From Isoetes taiwanensis (taxonomy: Eukaryota; Streptophyta; Lycopodiopsida; Isoetales; Isoetaceae): 64,000 nt of DNA. Of this stretch, positions 45,055-56,159 are shown piece after piece. The stretch spans positions 4,707,279-4,771,278 of the forward strand of contig JAJEKV010000067.1 of NCBI GenBank assembly GCA_021234155.1, given 5' to 3'. The notes below the pieces were generated by a model that made no database searches, was not told the origin of the DNA, and was given only the letters and a program-made list of their open reading frames with translations. Every line of letters begins with the position of its first letter. The stretch's first letter is position 1. A program made the translations under genes and the position numbers.

Positions 45055-45785
45055 TTATTCTTGTTCTGAATCAGATGAAGAAATATAAAACATGACTTTG
45101 GAAGCTTTCTGTGCTTTTGCTTCCTTCTTTCTTCTATTATCTTTTCTCTTATCAGATACTCTTTTCTTTCTCTTATCTGGTTCTGTATAATCTTTGGCTA
45201 AGCATCTAGTTTGACCACAATTGTAGCATTTTCTAATTTCTTCTCTTCCACTCACTAAAGCTTGAAAATATTTAGAAGAACTCTTCTTTATGTACTTTTG
45301 ATTTTTCTCTTCCAAAAGCATCTTCTGACATGCACATTCCAGGTCTACATTCTCAAGGGATCCAATAATGTTCTTCACATTATTGTATGTACTAGGCAGA
45401 CCCAGCAAAAAGGCTCCTACAACCAAATCATCATCTAATCCTTTATTCATACCCTGCAGTTGCTTTGCTGCTTGCCTAATAGTCCCAATGTACTCTTCCA
45501 TACTCATTTCTTCACTCAACTTTGTAAAACAATTGCATACAAGTTTGCTTGAGTAGAAAAATGTTTCCCCCGATAAGACTTTTGAAGTTCATCCTATGTT
45601 GCTTTGGCTGTAGAGGCTTCTGCAATCTGAGGCAGCAAGGTATCATCCAAGTAATGAATGATCCTGCTCCTTGCCGTTCAATCTCTCTGCATCCATTTAG
45701 CCAAGGCCTGCTTCTCAACTTCATCAATCTTAGCTTCCTCAACCTTAGAACTCCATGCCTGAGCATCTGTAGAAGTCATTCTCGC
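45055..45785 (-). pseudogene. Copia B copy 2 gag
   Basis: Typical Copia gag phrases (AQAWSSKVEEA, TLLPQIAEAS, ELQKSYRGKHF) are readable from 45785 with stops, followed by an open 154-codon stretch (45519-45055) with EYIGTIRQAAKQL, LLGLPSTYNN and a decayed zinc knuckle CYNCGQTRCLAKDY, in which the His and last Cys are replaced. It ends in a Lys-rich tail and SSSDSEQE. Confidence 0.85.
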
Positions 45786-45945
45786 AAGCACCTCAGGCTT
45801 TGGTTCATCATCGTGAACAATTTCTCATAGGTCTTTCTCACACAGCTTTTCCTGCACTCTAATAAACCAATAATAGGCGTTTCCATGGTTTAAATTCTCA
45901 ATTTTCATCTTGATTTCCCTTCAATACGTCCTCAAGGACGACACT

Positions 45946-45957
45946 GCTCTGATACCA
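45946..45957 (-). other. Copia B primer-binding site
   Basis: TGGTATCAGAGC on the minus strand, the standard Copia site complementary to the 3' end of initiator methionine tRNA, immediately inside the LTR. Confidence 0.85.
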
Positions 45958-46158
45958 TATTAACTTCAAGAAAAACACAAAATCAAACCATAAGAGGATG
46001 GAAATAATTGTCTGGAAATCTTATTGAAACAATGAGAGAATAAGACATATATAGTTATTCCTGGCATGTGTGACGACCATACGGTTCATGACAGCATGTA
46101 GGAGCTGCTAAGTTTAGGAACCGTCAATTTCAGCCCTTATCATGAGTATATGGTAACA
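45958..46158 (-). repeat. Copia B 5' LTR
   Basis: About 200 bp, starting TGTTACCATATAC and ending GTTAATA on the minus strand (TAACA expected; the C appears mutated). Bounded inside by the primer-binding site. The outer boundary rests on the TGTTA start only. Confidence 0.55.
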
Positions 46159-46204
46159 TCTATCTATCTTTAGAACCATTGGGTTATTTAGCCTCAGATA
46201 TTAT

Positions 46205-46475
46205 AATTACCAACATGTTGTGTTTCCAGATTGTGTTAGTGACAAGAGTTTGGTCAAACTCGGGATTCATGGAATTAGTGTGTAGTGGATGCAAGTTGAA
46301 TGGTCCTCTCTTCAACACGCCCTTTGGTGGCATTCCTGAATACTTGATTGCTGACGGTGGTTACAACTATGTTCCATGTTTATTAGTATCATTTCCCAAG
46401 AAATTTGCTTATGTCATTTGTTGGAAAGCCAGGAAAGAGAATATGAAAATGGTGGACTTTGCAGACAAAGATTAA
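46205..46475 (+). pseudogene. PIF/Harbinger (DDE nuclease) transposase fragment
   Basis: An open stretch reads RVWSNSGF, LNGPLFNTPFGGIPEYLIADGGYNYVP and LLVSFPKKF. This matches the segment of plant Harbinger/ALP1-type nucleases that carries the second catalytic Asp (usually GDxGYP; here ADGGY). The rest of the transposase is not visible, and it runs straight into the fold-back arm. Confidence 0.75.
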
Positions 46476-46564
46476 GAAACAATGGCATGAATCTCTGCCC
46501 AAAGTTTAGAAAACAAAGTCTAAATAGCCAAGTGGAGCATAATTAAGTGTTGATGGCCAGGTTT

Positions 46565-46770
46565 GAAAACTAGTAGGTTGTTATTGCTACTGCTGGGATA
46601 TATAATTGCAGAGTATATAGACAATGGTATTGGTGAGGAAGCATTGCAATTCTACAATGAAATATGCCTATGGGTTTTGTCTCATGATGCTGTAACATTC
46701 ATCTCACAGTTTGAAAGCTTACATATTATATATTATGCCTACAGGATTATGTGTGTGATATGCATGTAAC
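46565..46770 (+). pseudogene. PPR-like gene fragment in fold-back left arm
   Basis: The frame reads IIAEYIDNGIGEEALQFYNE then LSHDAVTFISQF. This is the plant PPR pattern (Y..NG..EEAL.LF.EM...G...D.VTF.S.L). The inverted arm (about 49340-49190) encodes a diverged version (SYIDNGIGEEA). Too short and broken to function. Confidence 0.5.
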
Positions 46771-47725
46771 TAGTTACTTCATACAATTTATGTATTCAAC
46801 CAGAATAAAGCGCGCAATATTATAAGCCACCTGAAACCAATATACATAGAAAACATACTAGCCCTATTAAAAACGAGCATAGCAATCTGCAGGTATTAAA
46901 CAATCATAATGAACCAAAGAATCATCTTCCTATTGCAAGTGTGATTCCCAACTATATTTTCATTCTGTCAACCATAAAAAATATAGTACTAGACCTTAAC
47001 CAGCTTGCAAGAATATGTGTTTACATCTGCATACTTAGTGGGAGCCTCAAATAATAAAAGAAAATCATATTTCATATACTATCTTACTCGAGTAGTCTAA
47101 AAATGGTTTAGTCAGTGAATCAGACACCCAACCCCTTCCAGATGTGGAAAAATGATACTTTTTACAAAGATATGATGTTAGAAATCAAGGAACAATCAGC
47201 ACTTAGAATCACAATATATCTCAATTTTTTGTTGAAGAAACATGTAATTAACAATTTTTATGAGAGCTAGTTATTAGCCAAGTGTTAGATAGCATCTCCT
47301 ACTTTGAAAACCTAATCTAGGAATGTTTGCGATGGCTAAATAGAAAACAACTAGTCTTTTATTCCAAGTAGTCATATCCGGATTCAATTTGGATGATTGT
47401 TTTATGTGATATTGCCAGTATGTATTCTTCTATAAGCTCATCTTTGTCATCTTCTTTAAAATGGTGCGTAAGTATATAAGTATCTTCATAAACTCTTAAA
47501 GGATATGAAAATGACTAATACCATGTCTTTGTAAAAAGTATCAATTTTCAACGTCTGGAAGAAATTGGGTGTTTGGTTTGCTCATTAAACCATTTATAAA
47601 TTACTCGAGTAAAGTAGTATATGAAGTATTATTGTTGTTTTTTGTTCTAAGGCTCCTACTAAACGTGCTGATGTGAACACATATTTTTGCAAGCTGGTTA
47701 AAGTCTAGTATTAGGTTTCCAAAAT

Positions 47726-48918
47726 GTTGTTGGGGGGTCGTGTAACATAAGATTTTGCAAGGTTTACCCATGTATTCGTATCTAAAACTGGTATTTTGCT
47801 GACTCACAAATTTGGGTTTAGTTTGGCAATGGTCGAATGGGGTGTATTGGTTTTTTTGGGCAAGGGTTAATTTTTAGAAGTGGAGTCGTGGCGATGGGCT
47901 GCCGTGCGCGTGGAGCGGATGCAGTGGCAGTTTCTTTCGATGGGCGGCTGCTTGGCGATGCTTGACTGCTTGGCCATAACCCACTGGCGGAGTTAATCTG
48001 GCACAGAGGCAGAAGCAGTTCATGCAAAATCGGAGAGAGGCACAGAGGCGGTTCAGGGCAGAGAGGCAGAAGGACTCATGCAAAATCCGACAAGGCAGAC
48101 TCAAAAGCCCTTATTTTCTTTCTTCAGAAGCATTCTTTCTTCTCATTTTGGTTTTTGCAGAGGTTTAGGTGTAGTGAGTTCTGGATTATGGCTTTTTGTG
48201 TGGCAGTGGGAGTTCCTGCCATAACCGAAATCTTCAATCTGATCTGCTTGCTCTGATAAAGCCGTTTTTCCTTAAGCCGTCTTTTTCCAGCTGCTTACAG
48301 AGTGTGTTTCTATTTGGCTTCAACAGGTCATGGCTTAAGGTTTTCATCTTGAGGTTTTGTGGAACTGCCTTTTGGGCAGGGGGTTCAACTCTCCGTGCTT
48401 CAGTATGTTATTTTTTTGTTTATTGTGTTGTGGAGCTACTGTAGCAGGTGCAACAATCTGTTCTGTAGTTTGTGAACATGGTTGGTTTTTCTCTTCATTT
48501 GGGTACGTCCTTCTCTATTTTCCTTTGGTAGTAACACAGGTTGTGAAGCTGCTGTAGCAGGTGCAGCAATCTGTTCTGCAGTTTGTGAACAGGGTTGGTT
48601 TTCCCCTTGATCTGGGTACGTCCTTCTCTGTTTTCCTTTGGTAGTAACACATGTGTGCTTTAGGGCGGCTGTGCTGCTGTAACTGTATGTGATACAGGCT
48701 TCTATGGTTATTACTTGTGTGTATTTGTGGACTTGACTTGAATGGAATACTTGCTCATCAACCTTAGGCTGACGTGGAAATGGGGTTTTGACCCCATCTT
48801 GACTTTGCTTGGACGGCTGTGCTTTTGTGGCATGGCATGTGCTTGGGTATATGCCAAATTTGGATGGCTAGGATGTAGCGAATATAGGATGTAGCGAATA
48901 TTCTTATTAATGTATTTT
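47726..48918. mobile_element. ~1.2-kb insertion splitting the fold-back right arm
   Basis: Sequence without counterpart in the left arm. It holds a GGCAGAAG/CAGAGGC-rich part (47930-48110) and a 112-bp tandem duplication (48428-48650). Short frames only, no domain seen. Inferred to be a later insertion because the arms match on both sides of it. Confidence 0.5.
48428..48650. repeat. Two ~112-bp tandem units
   Basis: TGTAGCAGGTGCAACAATCT...GTACGTCCTTCTCT and TTTTCCTTTGGTAGTAACAC recur with few changes, period about 112 bp. Confidence 0.85.
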
Positions 48919-49499
48919 GGGTGGTTGACATATGGAAACATAGTTGAAAATCACACTTGCAATAGGAAGATTATTCTTTGATTCATGTATGTTTTTTAAG
49001 TGGTTTGTTTCCAACATATTTGCATATTGCTATGCTAGTCTTTAATAGGGGTAGTATGTTTCCTTTGTATATTGCTTTCAGGTGGCTTATAATATTGCTT
49101 GCTTGTCTGGTTGGCTAGCTCTATAACACATAAACTGTAGGGAGTAATTAATTACATGTAAGTTACACATAATCCTACAGGCATAATATGTAACGTGTAA
49201 GCTTTCAAACTGTGAGATGAACTTTACATCATCTTGAGACAAAACCCTTACACATTTCATTTAAGAATTTCGATGCTTCCTCACCAATGCCATTGTCTAT
49301 ATACGATGCAATTATCTGTCTCAGCAGTAGCAATAACAATGTGCTAGTTTCCAAACCTGGCCATCAATGCATAATTTATGCTCCTCTTGGCTACTTAGAC
49401 TTTGTTTCTTAGCCTTTAGATAAAGGTTCGTGCCGTTGTTTCTTAACCTTCAGCTACTTGTAAGCTATGGCATATCATTGGCATACTCTAAAGGTAAGG

Positions 49500-50620
49500 T
49501 GATCCTATTCTCTCTCTAGTTTACGTGTGCTCTCTTTGGTTATTGTAGGATTCGTGTACACATCCTTCCGTTCCACATGGCTCACCCCATATGTGTGGGC
49601 TTCGGTGTGTTTCAACCATAGCATATGTATATGTCCTCTCATTTGCTACTTCCATATATGGATGGCTGCCTTGGAATATATCTGGATTGGCTCATTGTCA
49701 CCATGGCTTGGGTCTCCTTTTCCTTCCATGGCTTGACTCTAAGGCACACATTCCTCTGCCTCAGTTGCATCCTCATCATCAACTGGAATTGTGGCTATAG
49801 GCCTTTTACCAAACTTAATCCTCATCCTATTCTTAACCGCCAATTTCTTCTTGCTATGATAGTGGGCCTTTGACATCCAATGATAAATGCTATTGTTGAC
49901 TACCCATGCCGATACATGAAATCCATGGATCTCTTAGTGTTGATCTCAAATTGAGCATCAGCCATCCTCCTACTTTCCATTTCTCCCCTCCTTGCTTGTA
50001 GCCTTCTCTTGTCATCCTCTCTTAGTACCTTATTTGTAGCAGCCTAAATCTTCTTTGCATAATCTTTTAGCCTTTTGCATGTTCAGCTTTTCACAAAAAA
50101 GGATCAATACTGATATGGACCAAACCACGCATGTCAGGTCTCTTGCCCTTCCTCCTTGAGCTTTGTCCTTGTGTTGATCGAGCTTGAGGGAGCATAGTCC
50201 TTATAGCTGCAGATTGTGTTTGTAGCATTCATGCATTAAGACTCACCATGTTCATAATTCCCTAGCCTCACATTGGGACTAGACTCCACATCACCATCCA
50301 CAATTTCTTCATGATGTGATGGCAGCCTCCACATTAGGAGAGCACTTGCTTCACAAGGTATACCATTATGTGCTGAAAGTCATTGGCATTTGCACCATCA
50401 TGTGCCGAGTTATTGGTAAGGTTGCGGACCTGCCTCGTGTTAGACATCAATATCACCTGTTGTTTCTTGCAAGTCATCTTCTTCCCCTCCTTTCTCATTT
50501 CCTAAATCCTCATCACTTTCCTCGTAATCCTCATCTTCAACTTACTGGCGTGTTTGACTACCCACACATGGCTCAACCCCTTGCTCTTTCACCTACCTAA
50601 ATGCATCCCCAATTGGGAAG
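49500..50620 (-). pseudogene. Decayed coding sequence, family unknown
   Basis: On the minus strand a frame with many stops shows coding-like composition: SHHEEIVDGDVESS, SSSINTRTKLKEEG, KRLKDYAKKI, VLREDDKRRLQARRGEMES, RRMADAQFEINTKRSMDFMY. This resembles the charged DNA-binding partner proteins of Harbinger elements or trihelix/Myb-like proteins, which would fit the transposase fragment at 46205. That link is only inference. Confidence 0.35.
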
Positions 50621-51845
50621 GCTCTTATTTTTGTACTATCAAAAAGGATAGATACCTGTTGTTTTGGATCTATCTCTAATGTTATTAGGAGTTAGACCCT
50701 TCAAAATTGCATTCAAGATATTTTCCGCAATTTCCTCTCGCTTCTAGGTTCTTAATTGCCCCTCATGACCATGTATTCAGTTTCTAGTCAAGAGCCTACT
50801 TAACTAGTTCATGTTCTTGTTCTAGATTTAGCACATGGGAATGCCTTCTTTTCGCCTGTGTATGATCCTACAATATTGCTACTCCCTTATTATGATGTTT
50901 AGCTCCTAGAAGCCTCTCTAATGGAGATTCCATATTCTTTAACCTCCTCAAGGATGTCAATTATTTGTTGTTTCGTCCATGATTCCTCTTTGATGGAAAG
51001 TTTTTTTGTGTGACAACGTTGTCCTCTTCCCCTATCACTTTGCAGGGGTTCAGATCAAATCAGAGGTTACCATGGTTTTGGTGTGATCGAATAGATGCCA
51101 GTGAATTTGGCCAACGGTAAATGGTTCACCTGGTTAATCCCTATATGAAATTGTGAAACAACAATTGAATTCGAACTAGTTTAGTGAATTTATCCAAATA
51201 TGCCAGTCGAATTAACCTCTCACTTACATTGGCAGCAATTGGCGAGTCGCGGTAGTAGGCGACCATCCTATTTGGAGCAGGAGCTAACAAAACCAAACAG
51301 CAAGGAAAATTTAACCCAAGAAACCTCAGGTATATTCATTATAAAAAAATCTTACCTATACTCATTTAGAAATTAGGAAGAGAGAGGGTTGTAAGTATTG
51401 TGCATGCATATTAAACTTTAAATGCCTTGGCCCATGATCAACATTCTCTTGCCTTGGCCCATTCTTTGCATTACTAGAGGGGCTAGACCCATAAGAAATA
51501 GGAGGCAAGAAGAGAGAATAGTGATTTGAATTTTGATTATCTATGTGGCATTCATAGGTCTTCATGAAGGCGCGAGATAGGATAAGCCCATGTTGCCGAG
51601 TTTGGCCTCACCAAATGCATGTAGAAATTGAGGTCTGCCGTTCTAGCATTGTAGGATCTCATGGATGCATTACTACTGGTAGAATCATTTCCCTTTCCTT
51701 TTTTATTATTCATGAACAACAAAGTCAATTGGAGGTAATAAGAAGCTCCAAATCTATCCATTCCGATTGAGTAATAGCAAAGAAAGAGAGCAGTTTTTGT
51801 TTTTGGTCGGCCCTCTGTCAACCGTGATTTGCTCTACCCGACCTC
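50621..51845. other. No gene recognised
   Basis: AT-rich mixed sequence. The frames at 51362-51821 on both strands overlap each other and show no domain. Confidence 0.5.
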
Positions 51846-51847
51846 GA

Positions 51848-51980
51848 CATAGGGGATGGTTTCCCATGAAATTGCAGACCTGAAAAAGTAGTACCAAGGT
51901 AAAAAAAACCTGAGGCTCAGAATTGCGTTGAGAGTACTTGGGACTCGGGTGCTAAACCTGAATTGAGCAAGGTAAGGTGC
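51848..51980. repeat. Diverged relative of the adjacent MITE
   Basis: GATGGTTTCCCATGAAATTGCAGACCTGAAAAAG and the following AGGTAAAAAAAACCTGAG parallel the left end and first part of the MITE at 52026, so this is probably a second, degraded member of the family. Confidence 0.45.
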
Positions 51981-52025
51981 TAATGGGAATGCTGGAACCT
52001 CCAGGTTTTCGTCCCCTCGAAAGCA

Positions 52026-52230
52026 CTAAGGGTGCTTTCCCATAAGATTGACGACCTGAAAATCTGAATCCAGGTCAAAAACCTAAGCGTTGAGAAATGC
52101 TTGATGATTACTTTTGATTCGGGTCAAAAACCTGAGTCTTTGAGGTTGAGGCGCCCACGTGAACATGCATGCCTTGATCTGGACCTCAAGAAAACCTTGA
52201 GGTCGGAGGCCCATGGGAAAGCACCCTAAG
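52026..52230. mobile_element. 205-bp MITE, terminal repeats CTAAGGGTGCTTTCCCAT
   Basis: 18-bp terminal inverted repeats (52026-52043 and 52213-52230, one mismatch) enclose repeated AACCTGAG/GGTCAAAAACC phrases. Non-coding. Target duplication unclear. Confidence 0.7.
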
Positions 52231-52941
52231 TGGCAAAAAATGACCTACTCCGCCCTCGGTGGGAATATAGGTGGGAAAAAGGGGCGAGGTTCGGCCCAAC
52301 GATGGTTTGTTCATTGAATTTGATATTTTTTATTCTATCGTGATTTTGCCCACGAGACTGGATGGGCTTCATTCATTATGTGTTCAGTTTTCATGGAACC
52401 CAAGTGACCCAACTTTACTCCAAGAACGGGAGAGCTCATAGACTATCTTTATGCATCACCATATGGTATTCCACGTCCTGTTCTATACCTCAATAAACAG
52501 AGCTTTGAAGTATTAGGGGTGATGTTTGTGCTGTCACGACGATCTCCTGCAGCTTTGGATTATGTGCGCAAACAAAGACATCAATAGATAAAATTTATGA
52601 ATCATATAACACATAAACTCCACAAGGTGTGAAAGTTGATTGCTCTGTTAAACTAAGTCTGTTGATCACCACTTTCTTCAGCACATTTCATGTTGATGCC
52701 TTTTTTCTTGTAGAATGGCTTCAACAGAGCACCATGTTCGGGCGTGGCTCGCCAACAGCCTCACACCATACATGGTGCAATGGCTTGTACTCTTTATAAT
52801 TTTGCCACAAACTTCCAATGCATCACCTTCACCAGCTTTCAATGCATGGCACATAGTTATTCAAATAAATCTCCAAAAAATAGTTTAGAATCAACCTGAA
52901 AGGTTTTATGTTACATTCACAGATCATACAACATGGTAACC
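52231..52941. other. Downstream flank of CHIL gene, no gene recognised
   Basis: Mixed sequence that includes the likely 3' untranslated region of the minus-strand CHIL gene. No clear coding content. Confidence 0.5.
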
Positions 52942-53892
52942 TCATATAAAGGAGGAGACGCCCTGTAAAAAGGAGCTTAAAGTGGAAGGAGATATTGAGT
53001 CTTCTCCAAGGAGCCAATCCATGATTGCAAATGAAACATTTTCATTACGAATAACATGGGAAGAACTCTCTCCTGAGCCAGGTTCAAAGACAATAATCTG
53101 TAATTTGAAGTTAATTAGAAAAGAAGAACAAGACATAAAGGTTCGAATTGAAACCATACAATCTTCCTTACCTCCATGGTAGAATCTGGAAGCCATACAT
53201 AAGTTACAGAGCTCCTTGTCTCCAACTGCTTATCTTGAAAAAACTCTACCAGGCCCTCAAGACAATTTTCTTCCTCTTCCTCAAACTTATCCTCCAATGC
53301 TAGTTTATCACGGATAGAAGTCTCCAACGAGCTCCCATACGAACTACCTTTTATACCTTTTATTATGGCCACCCTCACTAACTTTGTTGAAGGAGCTACA
53401 AGCAATCAACTAACTGAATGAGTAATATTCCAAATTCAGAAATATCACATACCCTAGAAGTCTCACCGTGGAAGAAGTCAGCAAAGAAGCTCTTTCCTAG
53501 CTGTTTAGGAGGAGTTCCTTTCCATTTTGTAAGATGTGAACTGATTGAAGGATCCATGTATACTCCTATTTTTGTGAACTTTATGTGGATTGTCTCTATA
53601 GTCATATCAGTAATCCCTAAAGCAGGAGAAAACAAATAAGGCCACCACTAAAACCTATGTTTCTGCACTATGAATAAAGGCAATGCATACCTTCACCAAC
53701 AAAAGCAAGAGAACCCGGCAGGGATGGCAAACTAAGAGAGGCAGGGAAGGCATCGCCATTGTCGTCAGAAAACCCATTAACTTCTGTAAACAAGAAACAG
53801 AAAATAACTATCAGGTTTCAGAATTGGTTTCTATGAAGCAAAAACATGGAATGCAAAAGAAGGCATTTACCCGCTGGTTGGAGGTCGGCCAT
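52942..53892 (-). CDS. CHIL: Chalcone isomerase-like protein, type IV (CHIL), complete five-exon gene
   Basis: Exons 53892-53871, 53783-53691, 53616-53467, 53395-53172 and 53097-52942 (22, 93, 150, 224 and 156 nt) join through GT-AG introns into 214 codons ending TGA. The chalcone isomerase fold is read in order: GITDM (40s), IKFTKIGVYMD (50-60), LTKWKGTP (67-74), KLVRVAIIKGIKGSSYG (93-109), RDKLALEDKFEEEEE, LVEFFQDK and GEDSISPST (194-202). Against alfalfa CHI, Thr48 and Tyr106 are kept (Thr53, Tyr108), but Arg36, Asn113 and Thr190 are replaced by Thr41, Ser115 and Trp191. This is the pattern of non-catalytic type IV CHIL, which binds chalcone synthase and raises flavonoid output. No stop or frameshift; likely functional. 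Confidence 0.9.
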
Positions 53893-54207
53893 GGCGTGTG
53901 AAGGGTCCGGCGATCGCACAAGCAGGCAGTCGGATGTACATTTGTAGAACCCATATGTTAGGTGTAAAAGGGGACACGACAGTGGCCCAGAATGGCCACG
54001 TCTCCTGGCTCCTGCTCTTCAAGACTGACAATGACGGAATACCTTCTTTTAAATGGTGCTATGCCACGCGGCAGAATAAGGCCAAAGAAAAATTATTTGA
54101 CTTTAAAAGTTTGCTTAAAGGCATCCCGGATACACTATCTTGTTTGTATTACGACGCACTGTATGAAGCCGACCTTGCAAAGCACACTTGGTGTGAAAAA
54201 ATTAGAT
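53893..54207. other. Upstream region of CHIL gene
   Basis: Probable promoter and 5' untranslated region for the minus-strand gene. I see no convincing TATA box. A 122-codon plus-strand frame (53898-54266) spans it but lacks family features. Confidence 0.4.
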
Positions 54208-54475
54208 ACTTGAGATTCTACAAAGATTCCCCTAGATTCGATGTAAATTCTCTTAGATTCCTTTAGATTCTATAAATATTCCCTTGAATTCTCCAAGATT
54301 CCATCAAGATTTCCCTAGATTCTTAAAGATTTTCTGAAGAATCCCTTGGACTCCCCTAGATTTCTAAAAATTCTCTTGAGACTCCCATAGATACTTGAGA
54401 TTCCCCTAGATTTCTAAAGTTTATCCCAAGATTCCTCTAGATTTCCTAGATTCTATGTAGATTACTCAAGCACTA
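54208..54475. repeat. AGATTCCCCTAGATTC minisatellite-like tract
   Basis: About 13 degenerate units of GATTCCCCTAGATTCT with irregular spacing of roughly 15-25 bp. Non-coding. Confidence 0.75.
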
Positions 54476-54940
54476 ACTAAAACTCTAATAGTCGACTAAC
54501 TAGCCTAGTATTTGATATTTGAAAATAAACCCCTAATTAGTGACCTCGAATAGCGCACAATTTTTTTTCTCCAAGGTTAGAGTTAACAAATAGCTATGTT
54601 GCATGCTTAAGTAATTAGCTAAGAAATGAAGTTTCAAGTTCAAGAGAAAATGAGCCCAGGTACTCTCACCCAGTGCCCCGACCATTTTTCTCGATGAGAA
54701 AAGATACCCAGGCACACGATAAGACTACTTTCCTAAATTTGACAGAATTTTTCGAAAAGATAGATAACATTATGTGGTAGGATTTGCAATGTATGTAGCT
54801 CGACAAGTGGGCAATATCAAAAGGTTTTTCAAGATATGATCATATATCGGCTTTGGTTAGTAATCTAACCAAATATAGAAGATGAGGTAGAAAGAATAAT
54901 ATAAACTGAACGAGAGAGAAAGGAATTGTATAAAAAAGAT
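54476..54940. other. No gene recognised
   Basis: AT-rich flank between the minisatellite and the decayed Copia element. Confidence 0.5.
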
Positions 54941-55679
54941 GATGAATGAAACCATTAAAACTTCATATGCTAGTAAAGGAAAAGAAAAGCGGCAGAATAA
55001 GATTGGACCTTGTTACTATTGTGGTAAGAATGGGGCACATCAGAAGCAAGTTATCAAAATTGCATGCTAAATTCAACGGTTATAGCTGTGGCGAAAGCGG
55101 CTATGTGGCTGCAAAATGCTCCACTCCAAAGGAGTATGCTCGGAAAGAGGCAGAGGAAGGAATTGGAGAGGTAGCGCTAGGCAAGTAGCAAAAAGAAGAG
55201 GAAGAAGAGTACCATCATAGTGCATTTGATGCAAGAAGAGAAGGGAGGAAGAAGAAGAAGAGTAGATCATGTGTGCAGATTGAAGGGGGAGAAATTCGAG
55301 ATGTAAGGTAGCACTTGTTAATACTGCTAATATATTGGAGGAAATCGCTAAAAGAAAGCTTGCAAGGCATGTAAAAGTTGCCAACAGAGAATTGCAGATT
55401 GGAGAAGGAAATGGATTGCTTCAGTTGTATGATGTAAATAGTCAAGTAGTTAACATTGATAATGTTCTGTATTCTAACACTTGTAAGAAATCAGATATTA
55501 TTATGTCAGTTAGTTAATCATAGTTGCAATATGTAAATATTGGAAGAACAGTAGATGTAAACTGTTCTTGAATAAAGAGTTAAAGTTTTTTGCAAAGCGT
55601 GTTTGGAATTTGTTTCAATTGAATAATGATTGTGAAAGCATTAATGCATTTGTAGTTGATAATATGAAGATGTGGCATA

Positions 55680-55722
55680 ACACACGCACACGCACACGCA
55701 TACACAGACACACAGAGAGAGT
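55680..55722. repeat. CACACG/CACAGA microsatellite
   Basis: About 40 bp of CACACGCACACG-type repeat at the point where Copia C coding sequence stops. Confidence 0.85.
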
Positions 55723-55754
55723 TGAGGATAACATTGATATATACTGCATTCTGC

Positions 55755-56140
55755 GCATGGCATGGTCATGAAAAAGTGAACCCCCCATGGTAAGTCAAAA
55801 CCACATTTTTAGATGGTGGATTTAGCACTAATCCTATGGAAATCAAGGTTGCTTTGCCATTAGATGAACCATGCCATTAGTTGAACCATCCCGAGCAAAA
55901 TGTAAGGTAATGACAACCTCATGCAGTTACAAAAATATTATCCTCAGTATATACGTGTGAGAATACCAATGGAAATAATAATGATACACTCATTTCTGGA
56001 CATGGCATGGTCGTAACAAGGTGAACCCCTCATGGTAAGCCAGAGCCACATTTTTTGCTGGTGGATTTAGTACTAATCCTACGGGAAAAAGGTTGCTTCG
56101 CCATTAGGCAAACCATCCCGAGTAAAAAATGCAAGGCAAT
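55755..56140. repeat. Direct duplication ~244 bp apart
   Basis: CATGGCATGGTCATGAAAAA...CCATCCCGAGCAAAATG (55755-55910) and its variant (55999-56140) are direct repeats within the insertion that splits Copia C. Confidence 0.75.
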
Positions 56141-56159
56141 GGTGACCAGATATGGTTAA

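Larger units (their letters stand above)
42333..46158 (-). mobile_element. Copia B, copy 2 (5' LTR, PBS, gag, pol; 3' end lost)
   Basis: Reading on the minus strand: LTR (46158-45958), primer-binding site, gag (about 45780-45055), protease, GAG-pre-integrase, integrase, spacer, RT; it then ends before RNase H near 42333. No 3' LTR. Integrase is uninterrupted here, unlike copy 1. Frameshifts and stops make it inactive. Confidence 0.93.
46472..49453. repeat. Large fold-back (inverted duplication) with nested insertion
   Basis: Left arm 46472-47190 matches, inverted and diverged, 49453-48920 (outer part) and then 47725-47520 (inner part). The right arm is therefore split by about 1.2 kb of unrelated DNA (roughly 47726-48918). 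Paired phrases include AACAAAGTCTAAATAGCCAA, CTTCCTATTGCAAGTGTGAT, TTAACCAGCTTGCAA and ATACTTTTTACAAAGA. The unpaired centre is about 47190-47520. Confidence 0.75.

Noticed and set aside
53898-54266. 122-codon plus-strand ORF upstream of CHIL
   Set aside because: It lies antisense over the CHIL promoter and runs into the minisatellite; no family features.
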